DNA from: Candidatus Njordarchaeota archaeon
GTDB taxonomy: Archaea > Asgardarchaeota > Njordarchaeia > Njordarchaeales > Njordarchaeaceae
Direction of reading: 5' to 3'
DNA: 8,560 bases
Assembly: GCA_029856055.1 (NCBI GenBank)
Contig: JAHQWF010000023.1
Coordinates: 1 to 8,560, forward strand
Shown here: piece after piece, positions 1-6,530 of the stretch
Numbering within the stretch: the first letter of the stretch is position 1
Layout of the letters: the number at the start of each line of letters is the position of its first letter
Notes under the pieces: generated by a model
Told to the model about the DNA's origin: nothing
The model's input: only the letters and a program-made list of their open reading frames with translations
The model's database searches: none
Translations under genes and position numbers: made by a program

Positions 1-252
1 TTAGCTTACGCCACACCATACGAGCAGGTCTACTCACAGGTATACAGTGACTTCGTTGAACCATTATATGGAGTTATTCCTAAGGGCATGCCCGGTTGGA
101 CAGATTACGGAATTATCCACTACACATATAACCTAGAGAAAGCTCGGGCTTTGATTGAGGCTAGCGGAATATTCAAGTCTTCAGCGACATTGAGCATACT
201 ACCGCCATTATTCATTGCGCTACCTCCAATCCTCCTTAAGAAGGAGGAATAA
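1..252 (+). CDS. ABC transporter solute-binding protein, family 5 (partial, C-terminal end; possibly truncated)
   Basis: The gene enters from the left edge in frame 1 and gives 83 residues before TAA at 250-252. The stretches AYATPYEQVY, LYGVIPKGMPGWTDYG and YNLEKARALIEASG match the pattern of family 5 (DppA/OppA-like) extracellular binding proteins, which deliver peptides or oligosaccharides to an ABC importer at the cell surface. In that family the YnxekAkxLLxxaG element normally lies well before the C-terminus, with roughly 150-200 residues still to come. Here only about 25 residues follow: a short linker and a hydrophobic segment, LSILPPLFIALPPILL, closed by KKEE. This could be a C-terminal membrane anchor, as many archaeal binding proteins carry, joined to a shortened lobe, or the mark of a degraded gene. 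G+C is about 45%, clearly above its neighbours. The family call is fairly secure; whether the protein works is open. Confidence 0.7.
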   Translation, partial: LAYATPYEQVYSQVYSDFVEPLYGVIPKGMPGWTDYGIIHYTYNLEKARALIEASGIFKSSATLSILPPLFIALPPILLKKEE

Positions 253-287
253 GTTATTTTTTCTTTTTTATTTCATTTTTTATTTTT
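230..287 (+). terminator. Hairpin plus T-tract terminator of the solute-binding protein gene
   Basis: An 8-base inverted repeat, TCCTCCTT (230-237) and AAGGAGGA (241-248) with a 3-base loop AAG, overlaps the last codons. It is followed by four T-tracts at 257-262, 264-269, 276-281 and 283-287. Archaeal RNA polymerase stops mainly at such T-tracts; the GC-rich stem directly upstream makes it look like a bacterial intrinsic terminator. The same T-tracts are the lysine codons at the end of the convergent minus-strand gene, so they serve two purposes. Confidence 0.6.
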
Positions 288-1009
288 AGCAGATTTCTTC
301 TAGTTACATAGTATCCTGTTGCTATTACTATTGGTCCTATACCTATGCCAATAAGTATGGTTTCTATCAATGTTATTAATCCCCCTACAGCTAGTATTGT
401 TCCACCTGTGTCTAGTCCATGAAAAATCTCATATCTATTTGATATCTCGCTCAAGGAGAAAGATAGTGCTATTGTAGCGATACTGAATACTGTTTCATGA
501 ATTATTACTAGAGTTCTTAATGGCTCAATATTTAGTTCCAATAATAATGTTCCTGAGTTTATACTTTGGTATAATTGTTCACGAATTGTATTTATATTGA
601 GTGAAAGAAGTATTATATTTAACATTGCTAAAGTGATAGCGTAGTTTCCCCAAAATAAGTATGGATACGTTAGGAACTTAGATTCTTTTATCTCCAGAAA
701 TCTACTTAATTTTATCTTACTATAGCTCATCAAAATTATAGTTATAGCTAGAGTTATTAGGAGGACTGAGTAAATTGAGGCATATAACTCATAGTAAAAA
801 ACAATGTCTTTAATTAATGACATTGCGTTGCTTGAATTATTATTTAGGTATTCTTGAAATAGTTCTATTAAGTTTGATAATCTTATCATTACTAGAGGCG
901 GTAGAATTAGATATAGGAGATATCCTGAGAGGACATACTTTAATTTACTACTGAGGTCACTTAGAAGAGTTAACAAAACTTTTACTTCATCCCTAGACAT
1001 TTTCTTCAT
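254..1009 (-). CDS. Unknown polytopic membrane protein (about 5 helices)
   Basis: I do not recognise a family in this 251-residue protein. Hydrophobic segments near residues 25-43, 75-95, 115-138, 166-186 and 202-232 predict five membrane helices; the last is long and glycine-rich (GIGIGPIVIATG) and could be two short ones. The N-terminus is charged (MKKMSRDEVK) and the C-terminus is strongly basic (KIKNEIKKKK), so it probably faces the cytoplasm. There is no signal peptide and no catalytic motif is visible. Its ATG (1009-1007) overlaps the TGA of the upstream gene in an ATGA junction. There is no good ribosome binding site of its own, so translational coupling is likely. A second ATG three codons in is possible. 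It converges on the solute-binding protein gene with a 1-base gap. It may work with the soluble partner 1006-1689, but nothing in the sequence gives the role. Confidence 0.75.
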   Translation of the reverse strand: MKKMSRDEVKVLLTLLSDLSSKLKYVLSGYLLYLILPPLVMIRLSNLIELFQEYLNNNSSNAMSLIKDIVFYYELYASIYSVLLITLAITIILMSYSKIKLSRFLEIKESKFLTYPYLFWGNYAITLAMLNIILLSLNINTIREQLYQSINSGTLLLELNIEPLRTLVIIHETVFSIATIALSFSLSEISNRYEIFHGLDTGGTILAVGGLITLIETILIGIGIGPIVIATGYYVTRRNLLKIKNEIKKKK

Positions 1010-1689
1010 CTATTCCAAATATCTCGGAAAAATTCTCTAGCATCTGGATACTGATTAACTAACCAACTATATAATATGCTTTCATCGAGTTTCCACGCGG
1101 GTTCATAGAAGGTTAAATCATTAGTGATCACAAGTGGATAATAAGTTTTTTCACTCAGTTTTATTTCCGCATCTATATCGCTAGTTATCTTTAAACCACT
1201 TTCAATCAAGCCTTTAAGAAATAAGCCTATTGTATATGGTGATGTCTGATCTTTCCCTGTAAGGTACCTAAATATTGGTTCTTTTCGCGTCAACAATCTT
1301 TTTGATGGCAATAATATAGCTCTATATCTAGACCAATCAACATCTAATTGGGCTCTCTCATAGAACTCATCTATAGATGTCTTAGACAATTCATCAGCTT
1401 TTGCGTAAGCGCTCTTGAATAGATCTATTATTTCGTATCCACTTAAATCATGATTCAATACCTTACCTTCTAGAGGTTTTTCCTCAGAAAGCTTTATTAG
1501 TTTTGTTTTTCTAGCGGTGAGAACGGCGACTATTGGGTCTCTACATACAGATGGCATCACGCTATCAACAATTACATCTACTTTTCCCCTCTTAGTCTTA
1601 TAAACTATTCTTACGTATGGTTCCCAGACCAGATAACCTTTTTCGAGAACTATCTCTGATAGCTTTCTAGGAACCGCATATAAAACCAA
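1006..1689 (-). CDS. Unknown soluble protein, first gene of a two-gene operon
   Basis: This is a 227-residue cytoplasmic-looking protein with no membrane segment and no signal peptide; I do not recognise a family. An N-terminal part (about 1-75) alternates short hydrophobic strands and basic loops (YVRIVYKTKRGKVDVIVDS). A helical middle follows (85-125), then an aromatic, acidic C-terminus (TFYEPAWKLDESILYSWL, 193-210, and EFFRDIWNR at the end). It has a single Cys at residue 49 and no Walker, HAD, zinc-finger or clear helix-turn-helix pattern. Translation starts at TTG (1689-1687): an in-frame stop lies just upstream, and GAGG at 1697-1694 provides a ribosome binding site, though the 4-base spacer is short. 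The gene overlaps the next one by 4 bases. That it is a real gene is well supported by length, start signals and the overlap; its function is unknown. Confidence 0.75.
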   Translation of the reverse strand: MVLYAVPRKLSEIVLEKGYLVWEPYVRIVYKTKRGKVDVIVDSVMPSVCRDPIVAVLTARKTKLIKLSEEKPLEGKVLNHDLSGYEIIDLFKSAYAKADELSKTSIDEFYERAQLDVDWSRYRAILLPSKRLLTRKEPIFRYLTGKDQTSPYTIGLFLKGLIESGLKITSDIDAEIKLSEKTYYPLVITNDLTFYEPAWKLDESILYSWLVNQYPDAREFFRDIWNR

Positions 1690-1719
1690 TACGCCTCATC
1701 TCTCATAAATACTCCTAAG

Positions 1720-1736
1720 CATAAAACTATTTTATG
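1720..1736. promoter_or_regulatory. 17-base inverted repeat at the promoter of the minus-strand pair
   Basis: CATAAAA (1720-1726), spacer CTA, TTTTATG (1730-1736) is a perfect 7-base dyad. It lies 31-47 bases upstream of the TTG start at 1689. Read on the minus strand, either arm could serve as the TATA element (CATAAAAT or TTTTATGC), with transcription starting near 1705. A dimeric regulator bound here would block TBP. This is an inference: the arms are AT-only apart from their outer bases, so a plain TATA-type promoter is the alternative. Confidence 0.4.
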
Positions 1737-1778
1737 GTAAGGTTAATGCAATTACTTTAAATTCCTATTAAAAACTCA

Positions 1779-1794
1779 CTTAAATTTATAAATA
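1779..1794 (+). promoter_or_regulatory. TATA-box promoter of the ABC/EamA operon
   Basis: CTTAAATTTATAAATA reads as an archaeal box A, with ATTTATAAAT (1784-1793) itself a palindrome. Initiation about 25 bases downstream, around 1805-1815, would leave a very short leader before the TTG at 1823. An upstream copy of TTAAATT lies at 1757-1763, 23 bases before the one at 1780-1786, and could be an activator site or chance. Confidence 0.5.
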
Positions 1795-1810
1795 TTCAGA
1801 GTCAATTATC

Positions 1811-1815
1811 GAGGT
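1811..1815 (+). promoter_or_regulatory. Ribosome binding site fixing the TTG start of the permease
   Basis: GAGGT stands 7 bases before TTG at 1823-1825 and matches the archaeal 16S 3' end. The frame has no ATG ahead of the first membrane helix, so this site decides the start. Confidence 0.65.
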
Positions 1816-1822
1816 ACTAAAT

Positions 1823-4639
1823 TTGTTATTACGCTTAGTTCTAAGGAAAAAAATCTATATTAACTTAATTGTCAGTGTAGCGCTAGTAATCTCATTGATA
1901 GCGACTCCGCTCTGGATAAGTGAATATGTAGCTACTTCGCATCTCAAGATAAATCTTAACAAGGCGTTGGTTGACTCTAAAATGACGATACAGTTAACCA
2001 ATTTCAATAGAGAATATCAATTGAAGAACGATATTCTTAATTTAAGTTTCGTTGAAGATGTAAAGATAGTCGAGATGCGAGATGAAAAATCCATCATCCT
2101 TTCTTTTAACGAAATAGTTATTAATCCCATATATAATAGAACATCACCAATACTCATTACTAATTTTGACCCAAATGAGTGGATTAATGATGTAAATTTC
2201 ACTATCGGTAACGTACCAAATAATGATGATGAGGTATCTATAAGTATAGAATTCGCCAAGAAATACGGTATAGATGTAGGAGATACTATAGAGATTCAAT
2301 CACACTGGGGGAATTTCAATAAGACTTATAAGGTTGCTGGTATATTTAATTTAAGCGGTTTATTAAAGAAAATAATTTATAAAGAGGATCTCATTCAGCT
2401 TGATGTGCCATTAAGAGTTAAGAATGAAACGAGCAAATACTTAGGGGTATTTCTATTCACTAGGGATGAGGTCATAAGTGGTAGTGGATTGAGTAGCGTT
2501 TACTCAGCGTTCCCAAATTTCTTCATCTGGATTAATAGAGAACTAATAACTAATCCATGGAACCCTAGTGACATTTTTAAGCAATTAAAGAGCTTCGACA
2601 ATGAAATATTACTCCAAGCTACTAAATATACGCCATTAGTGACTATTCAGTATTATAACTATTTGAAGATGGTAGTAGATAGTTATGCAAGATGGCCGAG
2701 TGCATTTAGGATACAACTAACCTATGCTATTTTGCCTGGAATTATGGTGGGTGCTTTCCTCGCAGTTATTGTGGGATGGACTTATGTTAATAGGAGGATG
2801 CATGAAATAGCTTTGTTCAGGATAAGAGGGGTCAATAATAAGCAATTGTTGTTACTGATTACATATGAGTTCTTAATTGTGAGTATCCTAGGCAGTGTTC
2901 TAGGGTTTGCACTTTCTTTAATGCTTGTTTATCTCTCTTCAGCTATATTGTTCCAAGATTATTTAGCTTATTGCAATTTAACATTGATCATAGCTAAAAG
3001 TGCATTAAATTACTTCAATCTAAGCTTGATTTATGGCATAGTTTTCAGTTTTTTAAGTGTTATACCAGCTACGGCTCAAGCATTTAAGATGACTATTCTA
3101 GAGGGATTATCTCAATATATTGAGAAAATAGAGAAAGAACCAAAACCAATTTATAGTTTCTTAGCTATCGGATTGGGGTTATATACGGTAATTGAATCAC
3201 TATATGGATTGTATGTTCTAAAAAACATCGCTTTGAAGTTTATGGCTTCAAATACAGCTTTGACACAAGTAATAGGTATACTAATATTCATCGCTGATGT
3301 AATTGCTATCGGAGCAGGTCCATTTGCACTAGCCTACGGATTAAGCCGAGTAATAGCTTACTATGCTTCAAAGCTACATGGTTTTATTGAGAATATACTA
3401 GGTTTGATGAGTTCTTCATTTGCATCAATTGCAATAAAGCATTTCTCGAGAAGGCCGTCTAGAACAGCTAGATTGATTTTCGTAACTGCATTAATAATGT
3501 CATTTATGTTGACTGCTGGGGTTAATGTTTCTACAAATATAAACGAGATAGATAGTTTAGTCAAGATAGTGGTTGGTTCTAAGTATAGAATTGACGTATT
3601 CTCTGGACCTAACAACCCTATGTTTTGGGAAAACAATATTTCTAGTGAGATACATGAATTAAATCCAGAACTAAATGTAATTATTGCTTATTACATGTAT
3701 AAACCCATTAGGCTTGATTTACCTTATGCAAGAATAATAGCAATTGATCCAAGTTATTTTGAGCATTCATTTATCGATCAATCGATTTTACATGATGTGA
3801 GACTTCAAACAATAGTGAATGCATTTAATTCAGAGAAAGTAGCTATATTAGGGATTTCTGCTAAGGAAGAATATGGTTTACACGTAGGTGAGAATATAAC
3901 TTTTAGATTTAGCTATATGGGTGAACTCGAAAAAATCACTTTCAAGGTTATTGGATTCATGGATTTTTTGCCAGGACTTCTTAATGATATCTACGCAGCA
4001 CAAAAAGAAGACCAATTAATTATAGTCGTAAACAAGAACTTTATTTTAAATTATCTGCAGTCCCCTTACAGAGTTCTGTTGCATACAACCGCAAACGTAA
4101 ATGACGAGGCTCTAATAAGAGATTTATCATCAATATTTCTTAAGTATTCAATTTATGTGCATATATATAGTTTTAAACTAATGAGAAATTACGCCTTGCG
4201 GGAATCTATTTCAGGTATAATGATAAATATATATAGAGCTGAATTTCTACAATTAGCATTAATTACTGCCTTCAGCATTTACGTGATTTTAGTATCAGAA
4301 TATATTGAGAGAAGACGGGAGATGGCTCTTATGCTTAGTCGTGGGGTATCTAAGAAACAATTGTATTCAATAGCAAAAACAGAATCAATAATAATAATTT
4401 TGGCAGCCTTCTTCACGAGCATAGTTATATCATGGGGTTTTGCTTACCCATTGCTAGAGATGATTAGTTATGGATTATATGGAGCCTTTAAGAGTCTTCC
4501 AGGCCATGGAGTAGTATTAAGTTTAGATGTATTATCTTATCTTGTTGTTGAAGCAGCTGTAGTTTATTTATCAGCTTTAATCGCAATGAAAATAGCTCTG
4601 AAGTTAGATTTGCCCAAGGAAATACGCATTCACCATTAG
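1823..4639 (+). CDS. ABC transporter permease, tandem FtsX/MacB type
   Basis: This 938-residue membrane protein is built from two FtsX-type units in one chain. Unit 1 has an anchor helix at 12-33, an external MacB-like domain at about 34-297 (with EFAKKYGIDVGDTIEI at 143-158 and YKVAGIF), then helices near 298-321, 343-373 and 398-418. Linker helices lie near 443-463 and 478-506. Unit 2 has a helix at 549-568, a second external domain at about 570-805 (SAKEEYGLHVGENITF, FKVIGFMDFLPG), and helices at 806-824, 855-874 and 903-924. Each unit carries the family's coupling motif after its second helix: RRMHEIALFRIRGVNNKQL (324-342) and ERRREMALMLSRGVSKKQL (829-847). The family uses ATP to move lipids, lipoproteins, peptides or drugs, or to signal mechanically; the substrate here is unknown. 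Two fused units mean one chain can supply both transmembrane halves. The ATPase follows after 12 bases. Start is TTG with a good ribosome binding site; the frame is intact. Confidence 0.9.
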   Translation: MLLRLVLRKKIYINLIVSVALVISLIATPLWISEYVATSHLKINLNKALVDSKMTIQLTNFNREYQLKNDILNLSFVEDVKIVEMRDEKSIILSFNEIVINPIYNRTSPILITNFDPNEWINDVNFTIGNVPNNDDEVSISIEFAKKYGIDVGDTIEIQSHWGNFNKTYKVAGIFNLSGLLKKIIYKEDLIQLDVPLRVKNETSKYLGVFLFTRDEVISGSGLSSVYSAFPNFFIWINRELITNPWNPSDIFKQLKSFDNEILLQATKYTPLVTIQYYNYLKMVVDSYARWPSAFRIQLTYAILPGIMVGAFLAVIVGWTYVNRRMHEIALFRIRGVNNKQLLLLITYEFLIVSILGSVLGFALSLMLVYLSSAILFQDYLAYCNLTLIIAKSALNYFNLSLIYGIVFSFLSVIPATAQAFKMTILEGLSQYIEKIEKEPKPIYSFLAIGLGLYTVIESLYGLYVLKNIALKFMASNTALTQVIGILIFIADVIAIGAGPFALAYGLSRVIAYYASKLHGFIENILGLMSSSFASIAIKHFSRRPSRTARLIFVTALIMSFMLTAGVNVSTNINEIDSLVKIVVGSKYRIDVFSGPNNPMFWENNISSEIHELNPELNVIIAYYMYKPIRLDLPYARIIAIDPSYFEHSFIDQSILHDVRLQTIVNAFNSEKVAILGISAKEEYGLHVGENITFRFSYMGELEKITFKVIGFMDFLPGLLNDIYAAQKEDQLIIVVNKNFILNYLQSPYRVLLHTTANVNDEALIRDLSSIFLKYSIYVHIYSFKLMRNYALRESISGIMINIYRAEFLQLALITAFSIYVILVSEYIERRREMALMLSRGVSKKQLYSIAKTESIIIILAAFFTSIVISWGFAYPLLEMISYGLYGAFKSLPGHGVVLSLDVLSYLVVEAAVVYLSALIAMKIALKLDLPKEIRIHH

Positions 4640-4651
4640 GGCGTATGAAAA

Positions 4652-5548
4652 ATGTCATCTGTGATATGTGAGAATATTATTAAAATATATAAAAGTGGAG
4701 AAATAACATCAGTGGCGTTATCTGATTTATCAATACATGTAAATGAGGGAGAATTCAGAGTAATAGCGGGTCCTTCTGGAAGCGGAAAAACAACGTTATT
4801 AAACCTAATTGGTGCAATAGATACTCCTGACGCAGGCAGAATTATAGTTGATGGAGAAGACATCACTAAGTATACAGAGGAACAAAGGATAGAGTATAGA
4901 AGAAGAAAAGTGGGTTTCGTTTTTCAGTTCTTTAATTTGATACCGTATCTCACCGCTCTGGAGAATGTTGAATTTCCAATGATTGTAATAGGTATTCCTA
5001 GAGAGCAGAGAAAAAAGAGAGCAATTGAATTACTTAAATTAGTTGGTTTAGAGCACAAAAAAGATAATAAACCAAATGAATTATCTGGTGGAGAACAGCA
5101 AAGAGTGTCTATAGCTGTAGCGCTAGCTAATGATCCTCCACTTATTCTAGCAGATGAACCGACGGGAGAATTAGATTTTGAGACGAGTAGACAGATTGTT
5201 AAGCTTTTTAGAGATTTGCATAAAGAGCTTAATAAAACTATTATCATGGTGACACACGATTTCTCTCTAGCTATGTATGCAGATAGAATAAGTATTTTGA
5301 GAGATGGTAAAGTCATTGAGACACTATCACCTGCAGAGAAAGATTTAGCAAGTATACTGTATGTACCTAAAGAGAATATCTGGGAATCTTTAGAAGCCAG
5401 AAAAAAGGCTTTAGAAGACGAGATACGAAGGCTTGAAAATGATTTTAAAAATGGACACATAACACTAGATCAACTTGTAGAGAGATATCTTAGAATCAAG
5501 AGAGAACTTGATTCAATTGAATCCAAGCTAAATGAGATGAAAATATGA
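4652..5548 (+). CDS. ABC transporter ATP-binding protein, MacB/LolD type, with coiled-coil tail
   Basis: The 298 residues form a complete ATPase with a tail. Walker A is GPSGSGKTT at 40-48, the Q-loop Gln is in VFQFFN near 92, the signature is LSGGEQQ at 144-150, Walker B is LILADEP at 164-170, the D-loop is GELD and the switch His is in THD at 202. The phrase TPDAGRIIVDGEDIT and the overall layout are those of the MacB/LolD/FtsE group, which pairs with FtsX-type permeases such as the one just upstream. The core usually ends near residue 225-235. Here residues about 242-296 add a charged helical hairpin: helix, turn FKNGHITLDQL (265-275), helix. It could mediate dimer contact or bind a partner. 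ATG at 4652 is the only start after an in-frame stop; AGGG at 4638-4641 may be its ribosome binding site. The EamA gene follows almost without gap. Confidence 0.93.
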   Translation: MSSVICENIIKIYKSGEITSVALSDLSIHVNEGEFRVIAGPSGSGKTTLLNLIGAIDTPDAGRIIVDGEDITKYTEEQRIEYRRRKVGFVFQFFNLIPYLTALENVEFPMIVIGIPREQRKKRAIELLKLVGLEHKKDNKPNELSGGEQQRVSIAVALANDPPLILADEPTGELDFETSRQIVKLFRDLHKELNKTIIMVTHDFSLAMYADRISILRDGKVIETLSPAEKDLASILYVPKENIWESLEARKKALEDEIRRLENDFKNGHITLDQLVERYLRIKRELDSIESKLNEMKI

Positions 5549-5556
5549 TGTTTGAT

Positions 5557-5561
5557 AGGTG
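5557..5561 (+). promoter_or_regulatory. Ribosome binding site choosing the ATG at 5567 for the EamA gene
   Basis: AGGTG lies 5 bases before ATG 5567-5569 and fits the GGAGGTGAT consensus. An in-frame TTG at 5552 would add only five residues, has no equally placed site and lies upstream of this one, so the ATG is preferred. Confidence 0.55.
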
Positions 5562-5566
5562 TGCCA

Positions 5567-6451
5567 ATGGATAGGACAATGGGTAGAGTATTGACTTTAT
5601 CAGCAGCGATCTTTTGGGGGACAAGTTTTGTCGTTATTAGATGGGGTTTAATTTATCTCCCAGCAATGGAATTTTTGTTTATGCGGTTTTCTCTATCAAT
5701 GTTTATACTGCTATTTATAATGGTTTTTAACAATAATATAGTTGGATTCAAGAAAAAACTATTTTCTAGAGAGATAATTATAGCTGGTATACTGAATTCG
5801 CTAGGATACATATTTCAGTTTCTTGGGCAACAATACACCAGAGCAACGAATGCATCTATATTAATAAATCTAAGCGCTGTTTTTGTAGCTATAATAGCTC
5901 ATTTCTATTTGAAAGAGAAACTAAATTGGATTGGTTTTCTTGGAGTTGTTAGTGCTTTTGCTGGTGCCTTCCTATTGATAACCAAGGGTCAATTTATAAA
6001 TATATTTACATATTATTTCTTAGGGGATTTTCTCTGCCTTCTATCTGGATTATCATGGGCAATGTATATAGTTAAGTCTAAGGAAATATCTCTTAAGGAT
6101 TTTGATGACACCCAGTTACTTGCTGCATGGTTTTTTTACGTAAGTATATTTACCTTACCTTTAATGATAGTTCAGGGAATTAAAGAAATATCTATTAATG
6201 GCTTAATCGCTGTAATCTATACTGCTATAATCTGTACTGTTCTAGGTTTCGCTTTTTGGTATAAGGGATTAAAAAAACTTGAAGCCACAACATCAGCAAT
6301 CTATTTCGTTATCGAAATCGCAATATCTGCTATACTTGAATCAATTATCTTTGGCTTATATCTAACACCACTAGAAATAATAGGTGCATTAATAGCAGTT
6401 ACAGGCGTTTTAATTACTGATTATAGTTTTAGCACGAAAATCAATCGATAA
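5567..6451 (+). CDS. DMT-superfamily transporter, EamA type
   Basis: The 294-residue protein (299 if the TTG at 5552 is used) has about ten membrane helices in two EamA repeats. Numbering from the TTG, repeat 1 opens with FWGTSFVVIRWGL (21-33) and closes with YTRATNASILINLSAVF (95-111), then HFYLKEKLNWIGFLGVV (117-133). Repeat 2 opens with GDFLCLLSGLSWAMYIV (158-174) and closes with ATTSAIYFVIEIAISAIL (245-262), with Glu263, and a final GALIAVTGVLI (278-288). Family members are secondary transporters that mostly export amino acids, metabolites or drugs, or take up nucleotide sugars; the substrate cannot be told from sequence. The gene begins 3-18 bases after the ATPase stop with no promoter between, so it should be on the same message as the ABC pair. 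No T-rich terminator follows directly. Confidence 0.88.
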   Translation: MDRTMGRVLTLSAAIFWGTSFVVIRWGLIYLPAMEFLFMRFSLSMFILLFIMVFNNNIVGFKKKLFSREIIIAGILNSLGYIFQFLGQQYTRATNASILINLSAVFVAIIAHFYLKEKLNWIGFLGVVSAFAGAFLLITKGQFINIFTYYFLGDFLCLLSGLSWAMYIVKSKEISLKDFDDTQLLAAWFFYVSIFTLPLMIVQGIKEISINGLIAVIYTAIICTVLGFAFWYKGLKKLEATTSAIYFVIEIAISAILESIIFGLYLTPLEIIGALIAVTGVLITDYSFSTKINR

Positions 6452-6470
6452 GAATCCAAATATACAAAAT

Positions 6471-6525
6471 AATTTAATACAATCAAATTTCATGAATTCA
6501 TAATATTGTATTGCGTACTGGTGAT
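6471..6525 (+). promoter_or_regulatory. Promoter and ribosome binding site of the HAD phosphatase gene
   Basis: AATTTAATAC (6471-6480) is a plausible TATA element with initiation near 6500. GGTGAT (6520-6525) is a near-ideal archaeal ribosome binding site 5 bases before ATG 6531. A 10-base palindrome, ATGAATTCAT (6492-6501), lies at the expected initiation point. The gene thus probably has its own promoter, although read-through from the EamA gene, 79 bases upstream, is possible. Confidence 0.5.
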
Positions 6526-6530
6526 AAAAA

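Noticed and set aside
2017..2259. Minus-strand open frame of 80 codons inside the permease gene
   Set aside because: It lies opposite a clear FtsX-type coding frame, has no ribosome binding site and reads as reverse-strand shadow.
3361..3636. Minus-strand open frame of 91 codons inside the permease gene
   Set aside because: It is a shadow of the permease frame across its middle helices; no start signals or recognisable motif.
4636..5460. Two minus-strand open frames (4636-4866 and 4924-5460) opposite the ATPase
   Set aside because: The plus strand encodes all ABC ATPase motifs; these serine- and leucine-rich frames are antisense shadows.
6492..6501. Palindrome ATGAATTCAT before the HAD phosphatase gene
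   Set aside because: A single 10-base palindrome of common AT-rich type; noted with the promoter but not strong enough for a separate operator call.
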